Positions 25,081 to 34,280 of a stretch of 64,000 nt of DNA are shown one piece after another; within the stretch, counting starts at the first letter, position 1; each line of letters starts with the position of its first letter. The notes under the pieces are model-generated. The model saw only the letters and a program-made list of their open reading frames with translations. It was not told the origin of the DNA and did not search any database. Origin of the DNA: Bimastos eiseni (Eukaryota > Annelida > Clitellata > Crassiclitellata > Lumbricidae); contig OY365822.1 in NCBI GenBank assembly GCA_959347315.1, forward strand, positions 13,902,519-13,966,518, read 5' to 3'. The translations under genes and the position numbers were made by a program.

Positions 25081-28000
25081 GCACAAACATGCAAAGACCC
25101 CACTACACAATTGAGAGTGTTGAGAAGCATTCCAGACCTGGATTGTCTTCCATGAAATTGTGTCTGGTATCCGTAGGATCTATGTCCATGGGAGTGGCAT
25201 CAATGGTCTGTGCATCGCTCTGCTCACTGCCTGTACATGTGCTAGAGTAGCGGTCGATCATGTACGACTTGGGTTTCCAATGCTTCGGTCTGCTGCTCAC
25301 AGCATCCATTCGAAAGTTCTCCGAGGGTTCGATGGGAGAAGAAGATTTGCCTGAAAGCATTAATTGATGATCATCATCTTCACCATCACAGACGATCCTA
25401 ATCATGGTGATCATGACCGCGACGTTGATCAAGATAAAGGTGGCGACGATGATGATAATAATAATTGTGATGACGACGATGATGATGGACGATAGCGAAG
25501 CTATAAAACTATTCTCCACTAGTGGGTAACGATTTTGTGTAGGCCTATAAAGTTAGACATCAAGTTGAATTGCTTGAAATGTAAATGATCGCGTTTTTTA
25601 TTCATCCATTCATTCGGAGCATTTATATAGCACCTCTTCAAGCAACACTACTCAGAGGTGCTCCCAACCCAGCCAGGGCCAAAAAGAAATGACTCTAACA
25701 GCTTGCAAAAGGTATGTAGGTCAACGGAGGGCAGCCAGGAGCCCATTCCAGGTGAATGAACCAACAATTGAGAAAGCTCGACGCAGCATTAGCGACGTCA
25801 TAGAGACCTAAAGCTCACCTTCAGCAGAAGAGCGCAAAGCCCTACGCGAAAGGAGGTCAGAGACTTTTTATATGACCTCGACCTTGCTCCTGTTTCAATA
25901 AAATGATCAGGGAGATCCTTCACCAATTCTCCCCCTTTTGAATGGGTGCCACACCATTTAAGGTCCCCCGACCGTTCTAACCCGAGATTTAAATGTCTGC
26001 AATTCGCCAGCATCTGGGCGAACCGCGATATGTAGTTCTCTGTGCATCGCTAGGTCCGCTGTCTTTGCCTGTGCTAGAGCAACGATCGAACAGGTGCGAC
26101 GTCGGCTTCCATGACGCAGAGGTGCATAGGACGTACGCTCCAATCGATGCAGCCAACAAGAAATGGTGCATGGCTGTTTAATGATGCAGTGTTTCCTTAA
26201 TTTGCCAGTATTTATCAATTTTGGTCGATCACCCTCACGTGAATTCGGACAGTACCTGCTAATTGGTATAATAATCGTATCGTATCTTTGGATTTATATA
26301 ACGCCTCTCACATAATAACTATTCAGAAGCGCTCTCAGCACAGAAACTTCGTGAAAAAAGAAATAGTTATAATTACTTGTGTGGTACAGTGGTACAATTC
26401 GCGCACAATTGCTCTGCAATTGCGCCTTTGAGGCGTGTGTATGCACTCCTGAGCCAAAAATTTTGGAAGAAGGGCGGTATCAAATTTCAGTAATAAGTAA
26501 AATAAAAATTTAAAAAATACTATCGCATTTACACGAACATACAGACCTGGGTGTTCCGCTTTGGTCTCAGACGCCTGATCTTGTCTGTTTCTCCCGATAG
26601 AATCGAAGTCTGTCCGGTCATCCATGACATAAAGGGGGTTAGAAGGAGGAGGGCTGTCGTAGCTGTGACCCTTGTGACCTTTCGCTGTCATCCAAACCTC
26701 ATCGTATGTCTGCCGGTGGCGAGATGCAAACTCCGAAATGAGTTTAATACGCTTGTTAGAGAATCCAGTTCCTGGAAAGACGGTTCAAATGCAACTCAAT
26801 TTGATTAAATGTGACATAAATTCCGGTATTATTATTTCCGAAATTTTATACCGCCCTTCTTCCAACATCTTTTTGCTCAGAAGTGCACACACACGCCTCG
26901 ACGGCGCAATTGCAGTTGTACTGCAGAGCAATGGTGCACGAAGGACTTGCTCAAGGTCAGTACACAGTGACTGACGCCCCGGACGAGGCTCGAACCCGCG
27001 CGCTCAGCACACACTGAACGTTACGGGCTGACCGCTCTACCCGATCGGCCACTGTGCCACACTGTGTAGGGTTAAAGGAGTCTTACTAATAAAAGAGTCT
27101 TACTTACCAAGGCGCTTGCTTTTAAGTAGCGCAAATTCCATCCTGATTCTTAATCAATCAATGCAACTTCATGGCCTGGACAAATTGCATTGATTTTTAA
27201 CACAGACAGTCTTCTAAACAACGTTAAAGCTTGTTATCTGTTATGCTTTTTATGTTGTGTTATCTTACTTTATTCTATGCTAAGTCATCGATTTGCACTA
27301 TACTATGTGCATTTTTTTCATGCATATACACCGTGACCGGGAAGATGGACTCATCAGGATTATAAAAAATGACTTTAGTAAAAATCCATCGATTTTCAAA
27401 ATTTCATAACTATTTTAGTCATATCAAAGCATTTGTAACTTATGAGCGGCCCTCTGCTAAAAGAGTACGTCATAGTGACGTCTTTAAATTACAAATTTAA
27501 TGCCATAGACTCGAGTGACTTGATCATCGGATTATCGATTTGATGCTGATTTTGGTCAATGGCGCGAGACGCCTATGGTTTGCGTTAATGTCAAAGGTGG
27601 ATTCTTTGAACACTCATTGTAGTCGATATTATTGAAGTATAATATTTAATTAAACTCTAGCTTAATCTTGACAAAAAATTATATTTTCTTAATTAACGAC
27701 ATTTTTGCATAATTTATGCGTCGTCCTCAACACTTGGATTCTGATGCAAACGAAGTCATTATTGAATGACAAGTGCAGATATATTTTAACCAGTATTAGC
27801 TCAATTAGATTATGTAAGGATTAAACACGATTTTATTAAACATTAAACACTACAAATTTATTAAATATTCATTAATTATTTTTCGCATTGCCCTGAGGCG
27901 TGCCATTTTCCGGACACGTTGCGTACGTTCTCTCCTCTGGGTCAGAAAATCTTCTGATTAGTTATCTAAAGGGGCGCTGTATAAAATCCATAGATAGATT

Positions 28001-29737
28001 TATGGCGCATGCGTAATCAATAAATCTGTGCAGATCGAATGGTGATCATTACAACATTGCCACCAATATTACAGTTACCGTTACCACCATCGCTACGACT
28101 GGAAATGCCTCGGAAAGACGAAACCATTCTATCGTTATTCTCTTTGTCTTCTGTCAGATAAGTTTTTGCAGTGGCATTTTAACGACCCTGTGTGATAGCA
28201 AAGATCATTAGCGTCGCCCTCCTCCTTTGTCCAGGCCTGGGACTGGCGCAGTTGCCAGATGAGTTCGAGTAAGAAAACATTTATATAGCGCCCCTTCTAG
28301 ATACCTACTCAGTGGCGCTCTCAGTGCTGGCCTATACGATGTCAGAAAGAGTCACTAGCGTGGAACCAACCAACCAACGGATCCCCGTCGAAAGCTGAGA
28401 GCTGTCTAACTACAAGATCACCGGGTTCATTCCTCGCCTAATATGGCAACTGTGTTTAAGATGATAATGACGATGATAACGACGACGACGACGATGATGA
28501 TGATATGCATTCACTGCGCAACATAACCAATGACTTACACACTTTGTTTTTGGCAGTCTTTTTTACCAGTTCATTCAACTTATATATATGGTCTACGAAG
28601 TATTGATTTCTTAACTTAAAGCACTGCATATGTTTTTTTGTGAGCAGTATTCAAGAACCAGCATAAAAAGCTGTTGCCGGATGATCCTGTACAGCTTGGT
28701 CTGCATCTCCAAAGAAAGTATGAGGTGAAATCTAATTTTTTATTTATTGGCTAAAAGCCGACGAGACAGTTGACACCAGTCTGTCGGGTGTGGGTAAAAT
28801 GCGAACCGCGAACTGGCGAACTGCGAACCGATAAAATGCGAACTTGTTTTCAATTGGCTGCCGAAAGTCACGTGAGCGGTTCGCGCTTATGGTTGCCATT
28901 TATATTTTTATTCATGCGGCCAAAGGTTTTCGGCAATTATCTATAAACTATACTAGTTATGACCCTGAACCCTATCTATCAACTACACTAACCCAAATTC
29001 TAACCATAACCGAGCCTCACGATGCCCACCCTTACCGGTTTGCAGATCGCATTTTACCAACACCCATCTGACCACAAGATCACTTGGTTCATTCCTCGCC
29101 TAATAAGGCAACTGTGCAGGAACATTCGGAATGTCACACACGCACGATTTCCCAAGCAGTTAACGCAGCAACGTGTTTCTAGGACTAATCGCGCACACGG
29201 CGTTGTCTCCGTGACAGCTAACTCCATTTGTCTGATTCCCTCCATTTTTGATCTCGTGACTTGGCGTAACTATCAAATCGCAGCGTCTTTGAAGAGAGGA
29301 TGAACAGGCCTTTATCTCTGATTTTAATCGCATCCGAATTAATTTAATAACTTCTTCAACGACGCTTATCTTCAACATAATATACTTTTAGTCTTATGCT
29401 ACTTTTATTGCTTTTTATCGATTGTAAATAACTGCGATTTGTCTCTGGTACAATAATAAACGAAGATATCATCAACCAGAAGCCATATGGTTGAAGAAAT
29501 TATAATTAGAGACTAAAAATTAATAGAAGCGACGTCGAAGGAATCGAAGTGGCCAGGCATTAATGGGTCTGACAATGCACTGCATTGGAACAATGCGTGG
29601 ACACTCTTGGTGACCTCTAACCTTGCATATTAATCGATCATACCTGGTCTGTCGTTGATGCTGTGTCCATCGTCCTCCACTGTTGGACAATCTTTATTCC
29701 GCTCACCATCTCCGTCTCTATCCCCACGTGAAGACAT
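19086..29737 (-). CDS. Nuclear hormone receptor, NR1-like, ten-exon model (788 aa)
   Basis: Spliced model, 5' to 3' on the minus strand: 29737-29644, 26771-26547, 25350-25138, 24522-23968, 23439-23330, 22785-22641, 22231-22107, 21795-21616, 20786-20369, 19387-19086. All junctions are GT-AG, all phases agree, and the total is 2367 bp. Residues 1-377 form a Ser/Pro-rich A/B region with an acidic stretch. Residues 378-447 are the zinc-finger DBD with P-box CEGCK followed by GFFRR. A hinge follows, then an LBD from about 470. The LBD has FAK at 540-542, LPVEDQ at 550-555, helices 9-10 around 699-745, and a candidate AF-2 IARELL at 771-776. Family knowledge: ligand-regulated transcription factor acting in the nucleus on hormone response elements. 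The LBD resembles NR1 members such as FXR or the ecdysone receptor, but I cannot assign a subtype. The 3' two exons are tandemly amplified downstream. The DBD and LBD exons are certain; exons 1-4 rest on splice and phase logic. Confidence 0.85.
20369..20786 (-). CDS. Nuclear receptor exon 9: LBD helices 4-8 (array copy 8)
   Basis: Acceptor ggtatgtttcag|CT and donor CATG|gtggaa bound 418 bp encoding residues 550-688. LPVEDQSLLCRCDEVYIMWI covers helices 4-5. About 60 polar residues with many Pro and Ser follow, longer than the usual helix 5-7 connection. The exon ends in FRFVQELNKIGQNLKEMEWA then CVYALTLLH, which fits helices 7-8. The exon is inside the tandem unit, and seven other copies encode the same protein sequence. 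Without splicing, the frame is open upstream to an ATG at 20882. Confidence 0.9.
20995..21075 (+). repeat. LINE-type 3' tail in the unit (GCGCTGTATAAAT ... GATAC)
   Basis: Contains AAGCGCCTGTTAATAG, GAGGCGCTGTATAAATC and a short (GATAC)n end. A related copy in opposite orientation lies at 26265-26346 (CGTATCGTATC ... TATATAACGCCTCTCAC). GCGCTATATAAAT-like ends are common at the 3' ends of CR1/L2-type LINEs. Present in all eight units, close to the duplication boundary. Confidence 0.5.
21269..21600. repeat. Low-complexity intron 8 sequence: CAT/CAC and CATC-rich tracts
   Basis: Unique sequence starts here after the array. It quickly becomes (ATTGTC)- and (CACCAT)-rich at 21310-21425, then CATC/CCAT-rich to about 21590. 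No coding signal beyond the adjacent exon 8. Confidence 0.8.
21616..21795 (-). CDS. Nuclear receptor exon 8: LBD helices 2-3
   Basis: A 180-bp, phase 0-0 exon with acceptor attgtcacag|GA and a consensus donor ATCAAC|gtaagc. It encodes residues 490-549 and ends in FLSLLTECWIPFAKSIYSII plus N. The FAK forms the first half of the receptor signature that exon 9 completes with LPVEDQSLL. Aligned to FXR-type receptors, the spacing from F of FAK to DQ is exactly conserved. Confidence 0.9.
21905..22077 (+). repeat. AGAATA/ATAGA simple repeat in intron 7
   Basis: Degenerate AGAATAGAATAAAATAGAAT and AATAGATAGAATAGATTAAA motifs fill this stretch, ending 30 bp before exon 7. Confidence 0.85.
22107..22231 (-). 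CDS. Nuclear receptor exon 7: hinge and start of LBD
   Basis: Acceptor catcaacag|GT and donor ACG|gtagac bound 125 bp, entering in phase 1 and leaving in phase 0. The product starts with a basic, Ser/Gln-rich hinge (VQKLSKQRSKSQG). It then gives NQVLTSYRKFLRHSQ, which fits LBD helix 1, where a Tyr/Arg-containing amphipathic helix is usual. Residues 448-489. Confidence 0.8.
22437..22600 (-). repeat. Dispersed LINE-tail fragment in intron 6
   Basis: Begins GCTATTTATATAGCGCC and continues GGGGCTCTTCACG with CTCAAACTGATGAGG. The TATATAGCGCC end is shared with copies at 25610, 26265, 28275 and 31890. Confidence 0.45.
22641..22785 (-). CDS. Nuclear receptor exon 6: DBD second zinc finger
   Basis: The exon starts with GFFRR after acceptor tttgttggtag and encodes four cysteines ending in CKKCRYDKCIEVGMNPE. 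This is the second finger and the start of the C-terminal extension (residues 400-447). Spacing is C-x6-C-x7-C-x2-C; the usual pattern is C-x5-C-x9-C-x2-C. The D-box is therefore one residue longer and the following loop two shorter than normal. Donor GAAG|gtagta, phase 1. Confidence 0.95.
22990..23325. repeat. CAT/ATT-rich low-complexity intron 5 sequence
   Basis: Irregular ATCATTATTATCATT and GTCATC-rich sequence between the two DBD exons. Its open frames are compositional. Confidence 0.7.
23330..23439 (-). CDS. Nuclear receptor exon 5: DBD first zinc finger
   Basis: The exon encodes NCRVCENPESGNHYGVRTCE then GCK, a canonical C-x2-C-x13-C-x2-C first finger with P-box CEGCK (residues 378-399). 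The HYGV and CEGCK motifs are diagnostic of steroid/thyroid-type receptors. Acceptor gttttcag|TT and donor AAG|gtaata place the intron in phase 0 directly after CEGCK, between the two fingers, a common site in this family. Confidence 0.95.
23968..24522 (-). CDS. Nuclear receptor exon 4 (Ser/Pro-rich A/B domain)
   Basis: A strong polypyrimidine acceptor (cgctctttcttccacag|CC) gives the phase 1 needed after exon 3. The donor is GAAG|gtagta. The 555-bp exon encodes about 185 residues: a Ser/Pro-rich, hydrophobic-patterned segment, then an acidic Glu/Lys/Asp tract (positions 24110-24010) that resembles an activation domain. Upstream, the frame stays open to 24718 but reads as poly-Phe and Val. 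That is best explained as polypyrimidine intron sequence, so I did not start the exon there. Alternative acceptors at about 24554 and 24652 are out of phase with exon 3. Confidence 0.7.
24940..25082 (+). repeat. Dispersed repeat with TTACA/TACA tail
   Basis: GCGCCGGTGAATAAGCTGGT, CCCTGACGTGGCTTTTGTGG and GAAATTTTCAAGGATTTACA lead into (TTACA)n and then (TACA)n. Further copies are at 45164-45280 (plus) and 58085-58170 (minus, next to the sulfatase gene). The (TTACA) tail suggests a LINE 3' end. Confidence 0.7.
25138..25350 (-). CDS. Nuclear receptor exon 3 (A/B region)
   Basis: A good acceptor (atgctttcag|GC) and a modest donor (CCAG|gtctgg) bound a 213-bp open exon, phase 1 to phase 1. The product is polar and Ser/Thr/Asp-rich, with no catalytic motif. 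A partial paralogue lies about 0.8 kb upstream (26024-26137). Just downstream, in the next intron, is a dispersed repeat with a TTACA/TACA tail (24940-25082). Confidence 0.65.
25610..25690 (-). repeat. LINE-tail fragment (ATTTATATAGCACC)
   Basis: GCATTTATATAGCACCTCTT then ACTCAGAGGTGCTCCCA, the same organisation as 28275-28335. Adjoining 25690-25990 shows no gene or repeat that I recognise. Confidence 0.45.
26024..26137 (-). pseudogene. Possible duplicate of exon 3 (alternative or dying exon)
   Basis: This segment encodes WKPTSHLFDRCSSTGKDSGP followed by SDAQ. It aligns with exon 3's WKPKSYMIDRYSSTCTGSEQ plus SDAQ at 14 of 25 positions, with several synonymous third-base changes (AAG/AAA, CCG/CCC, GAT/GAC, CGT/CGC). 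A possible acceptor (ttggag|CG) and a weak donor (CGCG|gttcgc) would give an open 114-bp exon with phase 1 at both ends, so it could slot between exons 2 and 3. The poor splice sites suggest decay. It may be used rarely or not at all. Confidence 0.4.
26265..26346 (-). repeat. LINE-tail fragment with TCGTATCGTATC end
   Basis: Inverse-orientation relative of the tail in each array unit (see 20995-21075). Contains TTTATATAACGCCTCTCACA and CAGAAGCGCTCTCAG. Confidence 0.5.
26377..26520 (+). mobile_element. tRNA-derived SINE, head-deleted copy
   Basis: Starts GTGTGGTACAGTGG, then jumps to the SINE body (GCACAATTGCTCTGCA, GAGGCGTGTGT, CACTCCTGAGC, TTTTGGAAGAAGGGCGGT). The A-box/B-box segment present in the copies at 26845, 40131 and 60908 has been lost. 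Confidence 0.8.
26547..26771 (-). CDS. Nuclear receptor exon 2 (A/B region)
   Basis: Acceptor ctttccag|GA and donor CCAG|gtctgt bound a 225-bp exon with phase 1 at both ends and no stop codon. It encodes a hydrophilic segment with a PPPSNP stretch and many Asp/Arg residues, typical of a disordered receptor N-terminus. The donor is weaker than consensus at +3 and +4. The exon lies between two SINE copies in opposite orientation (26377-26520 plus; 26845-27066 minus). Confidence 0.65.
26845..27066 (-). mobile_element. tRNA-derived SINE, full length
   Basis: On the minus strand it has a tRNA-like head with A-box TGGCCGATCGGGTAGAGCGG and B-box GGGTTCGAGCC. A body with TTGAGCAAGTCCTTCGTGCA, CTCTGCAGTACAACTGC and GGCGTGTGTGTGCACTTCTG follows, ending in GGAAGAAGGGCGGTATAAAA. 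It sits in intron 1 of the receptor gene. Confidence 0.85.
27067..28180. other. Intron 1 sequence without recognisable genes
   Basis: AT-rich sequence with no convincing exon or motif, apart from a LINE-tail-like AAAGGGGCGCTGTATAAAAT near 27966. Confidence 0.6.
28180..28455 (+). repeat. Dispersed repeat (TTTAACGAC ... CAGGCYTGGGACTGG) plus LINE tail
   Basis: TTTTAACGACCCTGTGTGAT, ATTAGCGTCGCCCTCCTCCT and CCAGGCCTGGGACTGGCGCA mark a family also seen at 38245, 51530 (minus), 51800 and partly 44620. A TTATATAGCGCCCCTTCTAG tail follows at 28283. A segment with ACAAGATCACCGGGTTCATT at 28405-28455 recurs at 29068-29115. Confidence 0.6.
28456..29640. other. Intron 1 sequence with minor repeats
   Basis: Contains a short GCGAACYG tandem (28800-28845) and a second copy of the ACAAGATCAC...TCATTCC segment near 29068. 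No exon recognised. Confidence 0.5.
29644..29737 (-). CDS. Nuclear receptor exon 1 (start codon)
   Basis: The ATG at 29737-29735 has A at -3 and opens a hydrophilic 31-codon reading frame (MSSRGDRDGDGE...). It ends at a CCAG|gtatga donor in phase 1, which matches the phase-1 acceptor of exon 2. No TATA box is obvious upstream, and a 5' UTR exon cannot be excluded. The sequence has no recognised domain. It is assigned to the receptor because phase and frame continue without a break. Confidence 0.6.
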
Positions 29738-29759
29738 CCTGGATTTCTTGTCGAATTTA

Positions 29760-31200
29760 CTTTAGGTAAAACACGAGAGTAATCTTAACGATTTCGCGCT
29801 TACCGTGCTCTTTCAGCTTTTATTCTTTTCAACTGATATGCGTCAACGTTGAAGTCTCACTTCGATTGCACCATTTCTGCCCTTCTCCGCTGTCACGCAG
29901 CTCGCCCTTAAACCTATTGATACACTGAACTCGCCCTGAACTCCGTTGTGGGAGGTCCTATCCACTGACCCCGTGACCTGTATTGATGGCCAATCGAGTG
30001 GTCATGCGGTTGTCGTGGCCCACAAGACGTAAACACCAATTCATCCTTGATACCCTCGTCTGCTGCTATTGGCACCGACCGAGAGTTGAAAATTGATCGC
30101 CTTCGATCCGCGGATTGGGGCGTGCTCAGAGTGTTTTCCGGGTCACTCAGTCTCGACCGATACTCAGAGCAAGCGTAGGAGCGTGGAACTTCTGATGGGT
30201 CTCCTGATACAATTTGACAGCAACCACCCTGACAGTCACAAGATGTTGCTGAACATCGGATTGAAACAGAGGTGCAAAAACCAAGATTTTTGTAAAATCA
30301 AAAGCTGTTTTTGTTGTTTTTTGAAAAAGAGTTTCGATTTGTTTATATAATTAATTTAGCTTGATTTCCGATTGAATAACAATTGGTAATATAAATAAAT
30401 ACAAATTAGTAAATTTAAAAAAAATATTTAAAAACCACAAAAAAACAAATAACCAATAAAAACAAACATGCTTGCAACTGTAGATCGAAAAGCTGGATGG
30501 ATGGGTGGATGGATGAACCGATGGAACCCATTCTGTTTCGATTAATCACGCATTGTAAATTGATAGGCTATCGTAACATTACATATCGTTTTCAGAATAT
30601 ATCTGGAAACTGAGCGGATAAAATTAAGTTTATAAATGTAGGAAAGTCTATAAATTTTGCAAACGGAAGACAGGTATACCAGAATTCCTGTCCTAATTTC
30701 CATCTGACCTATTTCGCTCTCTTTGGCAATTCCGAGCCTGTGAGCTTAGATTGCGTCTGAGCAGATCTCTTAAAGGGCGCTATACAAAGTGCTCGATACA
30801 CTTGAGCCACTCATTCCCATTTGAGCTTTTCGTGGAAAAGCAGTCAATACCATAGCAGTCTAAACTAATAGTCATGACATATTGGACCTACTTCCAAGAT
30901 TGACTCATTTCAAAGCTGGTGGACAACCCTCCATTCTCAAACCAAACATCCTTATTTTCTCTGTCACTCTGAACCTGGGAAAGCCTCTGTTTGTTGTGGC
31001 AAAGTGAGTGGCGACTTATAAATTTACGAATACAATGCAAAATTGGGACCAATCGTCCAGTGACCTCGAGTGCAACTTGCGCCCTGAGTGTTCCTAAGTG
31101 TCTAACGGAAACGCCTGTAACATATCCAAGTAATTGTGTAACATGCGCGGAATGAACGTTCACAAGATGAGTAGCCTATCTTTGTATAGATTTAAAACAT
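29760..31200. other. Region upstream of the receptor start, no gene recognised
   Basis: No TATA box or CpG-rich stretch stands out. A LINE-tail motif GGGCGCTATACAAAG is at 30776. A minus-strand 91-aa frame at 30888-31163 has fairly even composition but no family I recognise and no clear splice context. Confidence 0.5.
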
Positions 31201-31204
31201 AATT

Positions 31205-31310
31205 ATATATATATATATGCTGATTTGTTTATTATTGTGTATTCATATGTACTTATTATATATATGTATACATATATATACATATATATATATTTAGACA
31301 ATGGATTAAT
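31205..31310. repeat. AT-rich microsatellite
   Basis: (TA)n, (ATAC)- and (TATG)-type tracts. A second AT stretch follows at 31835-31885. Confidence 0.8.
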
Positions 31311-31925
31311 TATTTATACTGGATACATATTTTGTTTTACATAAATTACTATTTATAATTACATACATGACGTGAGTATATACTATTTATGTTAATGCTA
31401 TTTACGTATGTTATCACGCTCGATATATAGGGTCGACATGTGTAATAAATGTACCTGTCTTTGTAATTAAGCGTATGTGTCATAAAGGTTTGTTTGTTGA
31501 ATTTGAAACGTTCGTGTTTCAATTCAGGCGTCAGCTAACGAACATGTATTCACATAGCCTCGAATTTCAAACAACGGCTGGGCGGTTATGCAAATTTAGG
31601 GGTTGAAAGTTGTCTGTAAACCGGTCGAAGTTCATCCAGCCCCCGCAGTTATCGCCCCAAACGGCCTCAGTTGAGGGTTGATTAAGGTCCCCAGTGGATG
31701 CCTTGCTCAATGTATACTTCAGTGGCTGGCCTCAGCTGACTTGTTTGAAGGGACTTCATATTGTAAACAATATCGTGACCAACATGTCCTCTGCTGGTTG
31801 ACATGACAACCTCGTCGTTTATCAATACAATTATATAATTATATATATGTATGTCTATCAGGACATATATATATGTATTGTAATATGATCTAGCATTTAT
31901 ACAGCGCCCCTTCAAGATATCTACT

Positions 31926-34280
31926 CTCACCTACGAGATCCTGGCCCAGCTTCCGCATCCAAGTCTGCTAGCCTTGCTGGAGCTGTACAACGCGGTCTGG
32001 CAACATGGACGACTTCCGGCCTGCTGGAAGAACTCCATCGTTGTCCCTATCCAGAAGCCACAAAAGCCAGCCTACGACGGAAACTCTTACCGCCCCATCG
32101 CACTGACATCCGTCTTGTGCAAACTGATGGAGCGGTTAGTGACCGACAGGCTGACCCGGCACATGGAAACAAATCACCGCTTCAACAAGCACCAGTCGGG
32201 CTTCCGCAGACTGCGAAGCTGCCAGGATCACATCGTCCGCCTTCAAGACGACATCCAACGCGCCATTCATTCAAAGCACAGCCTCACTGGCGTCTTCGTA
32301 GATTTAGAGAAGGCCTTCGACCTAATGTGGACAGATGGGCTGCTGTCGAAGCTACAGCAGCACAATATCTCCGGTCAAATGTTCAACTGGATCCGGGACT
32401 TTCTGACCGACCGACACATCCGTGTCCGCGTCGGCTCAGAGCTGTCCGATCTCTTCCTCATGGAGAACGGATCCCCACAGGGCAGTGTCATCAGCCCTGT
32501 GCTCTTCATCATCATGTTGAACGACATACCGGAGCCACAGGACGACGTAAGGCTTTCTCTCTACGCGGACGACAGCGCCATCTGGAGAGCTGGCCCAAAC
32601 CCGGAAGTGAACCGGCGTCATCTCCAAAACTATCTGGACCAACTGAAAAAGTACTTTGACGGATGGGGCTTCAAGGTGTCGTCAACAAAAACGGTTGCCG
32701 TAGAATTTCACCGCTGCGGCACACCTGCAGCCCACCGACCGCTGAAGCTCGGGACCACTCCGTTGACCTACAACAATAACGTCAAGTTCCTGGGGGTGAT
32801 CTTCGATCGACATCTCACCTGGTGTGACCACATCAGCTACATCGCTGATCGCTGCAAGAGGCGCCTCAACCTGATGCGCGCTATTGCGGGCTCGCACTGG
32901 GGAGCATCGAAAGACACCCTCCTGATGATATACCGTGCTCTCATCCGCTCCGTCATCGACTACGGCTGCGTCGCCTACGACAGCGCCTCCAGAAACCAGA
33001 AAAAGGTGCTTAGTACAATCCAGTACAAGGCACTGAGTATCGCTTCTGGAGCGCTCCGAGGAACGAGTCTGGCTGCACTGCACGTAGAATGCAGAGAAGT
33101 GCCACTCGACCTACGACGCAAACGGTTGATGATGGAGCTCATCACGAAGGTCAACGCGATCCCGAACCACCCGACGCAATCCATCACCAGCGGTCGGAAG
33201 CTGAAAAACACCAATGACGACACCGACCCCATCCGCATCAAAACAAGACACATCGACCAAGAGATCGAACCACCAAAAATCAAACCGCTCGCCTGCACCA
33301 CAACACCACCGTGGCTGCTGCGACCATCCGTGACAGACACCACTCTGACACAGAAGATCGGCGACCTGAACGACCCTCTGAAAAAGAGGGATCTGGTCAA
33401 AGATCACATCCGCTCCTACGACGCGCGAATGGCTGTCTACACGGATGGAGCCAAGAACGCAGCAGGTAGGGTGTCGTGCTCATTCTACGTGCCCTCTAGC
33501 GGCCACCACGAAAGCTGCCGAATGAGCGACGGCTCATCGGTCCTGGCAGCCGAACTGGAGGCCATAAAGAGGGCTGTGGAATGGGCCGCCAGCGCAGATG
33601 CACACCATCTCGTCATCTTCTCCGACTCCCTCGCCGCGATCCAGAGCGTTGAGCGACAGCAGTCCGCTGCCAGACCACAGCAGCTCACGGAACTGCTCCA
33701 CGTGCTGGACGCATACGCTCAACGCACCCAGTCGACCCCAACCCTGGTCTGGATCCCCGGACATACCGGCATCGAGGGAAACGAGACCGCTGACACCCTC
33801 TGCAAGCGAGCGTTACACAATGACATCATCGCCATTCCGACGACGCTCGAGCTCCAGGAAGCTCGAGCGAAGTACAAAGACCACTTCCTCGGGAAGTGGC
33901 AAGCGGAATGGACCACCTCCAACACTGGCTCGCACTACCGAGCCCTGGAGCCAAACGTCAGGATGGCCAAACAGTATAACGATCCCAACCGGAGTAAGGA
34001 AGTCATCATGACCAGACTCCGGTTGGGCCACTGCATACTAAACCCACAGATGAAGCTGTGGGGCCGCCACCCGACCGGGAACTGCGACGAGTGCGGTGAC
34101 GTCCAGGAAACCGTGCGCCACTTCCTGCTGGAGTGCCCGGCCCAGCTGGGCCTCCAGGACGAACTCATCCGGATGTGCGCACGGAAAAACTGGCCGTACG
34201 AACTGAGCACCGCGCTCGGTCAAACCAGCTGCTTGGACACCATCTACAAGTGGCTGGCAGTTTCTGGTCGGAAGATCTAG
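31926..34280 (+). CDS. Reverse transcriptase / RNase H polyprotein, C-terminal part
   Basis: The frame is open from at least 31926; there is no genuine start because the element is truncated. Numbering from 31974, the RT has motif A FVDLEKAFD with Asp110, motif B GSPQGSVISPVLF (166-178) and the catalytic YADD at 197-200. An RNase H domain spans about 487-612 (YTDGAK, AAELEAI, FSDSLAAI, GNETAD), so all four acidic residues are present. The C-terminus has a zinc-knuckle-like CDECG...H...CP at about 704-722. The RT-RNase H-knuckle order fits I/Nimb-type LINEs; the exact clade is uncertain. It would copy LINE RNA at a nicked target, but this copy lacks its endonuclease. Confidence 0.92.
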   Translation, partial: LTYEILAQLPHPSLLALLELYNAVWQHGRLPACWKNSIVVPIQKPQKPAYDGNSYRPIALTSVLCKLMERLVTDRLTRHMETNHRFNKHQSGFRRLRSCQDHIVRLQDDIQRAIHSKHSLTGVFVDLEKAFDLMWTDGLLSKLQQHNISGQMFNWIRDFLTDRHIRVRVGSELSDLFLMENGSPQGSVISPVLFIIMLNDIPEPQDDVRLSLYADDSAIWRAGPNPEVNRRHLQNYLDQLKKYFDGWGFKVSSTKTVAVEFHRCGTPAAHRPLKLGTTPLTYNNNVKFLGVIFDRHLTWCDHISYIADRCKRRLNLMRAIAGSHWGASKDTLLMIYRALIRSVIDYGCVAYDSASRNQKKVLSTIQYKALSIASGALRGTSLAALHVECREVPLDLRRKRLMMELITKVNAIPNHPTQSITSGRKLKNTNDDTDPIRIKTRHIDQEIEPPKIKPLACTTTPPWLLRPSVTDTTLTQKIGDLNDPLKKRDLVKDHIRSYDARMAVYTDGAKNAAGRVSCSFYVPSSGHHESCRMSDGSSVLAAELEAIKRAVEWAASADAHHLVIFSDSLAAIQSVERQQSAARPQQLTELLHVLDAYAQRTQSTPTLVWIPGHTGIEGNETADTLCKRALHNDIIAIPTTLELQEARAKYKDHFLGKWQAEWTTSNTGSHYRALEPNVRMAKQYNDPNRSKEVIMTRLRLGHCILNPQMKLWGRHPTGNCDECGDVQETVRHFLLECPAQLGLQDELIRMCARKNWPYELSTALGQTSCLDTIYKWLAVSGRKI

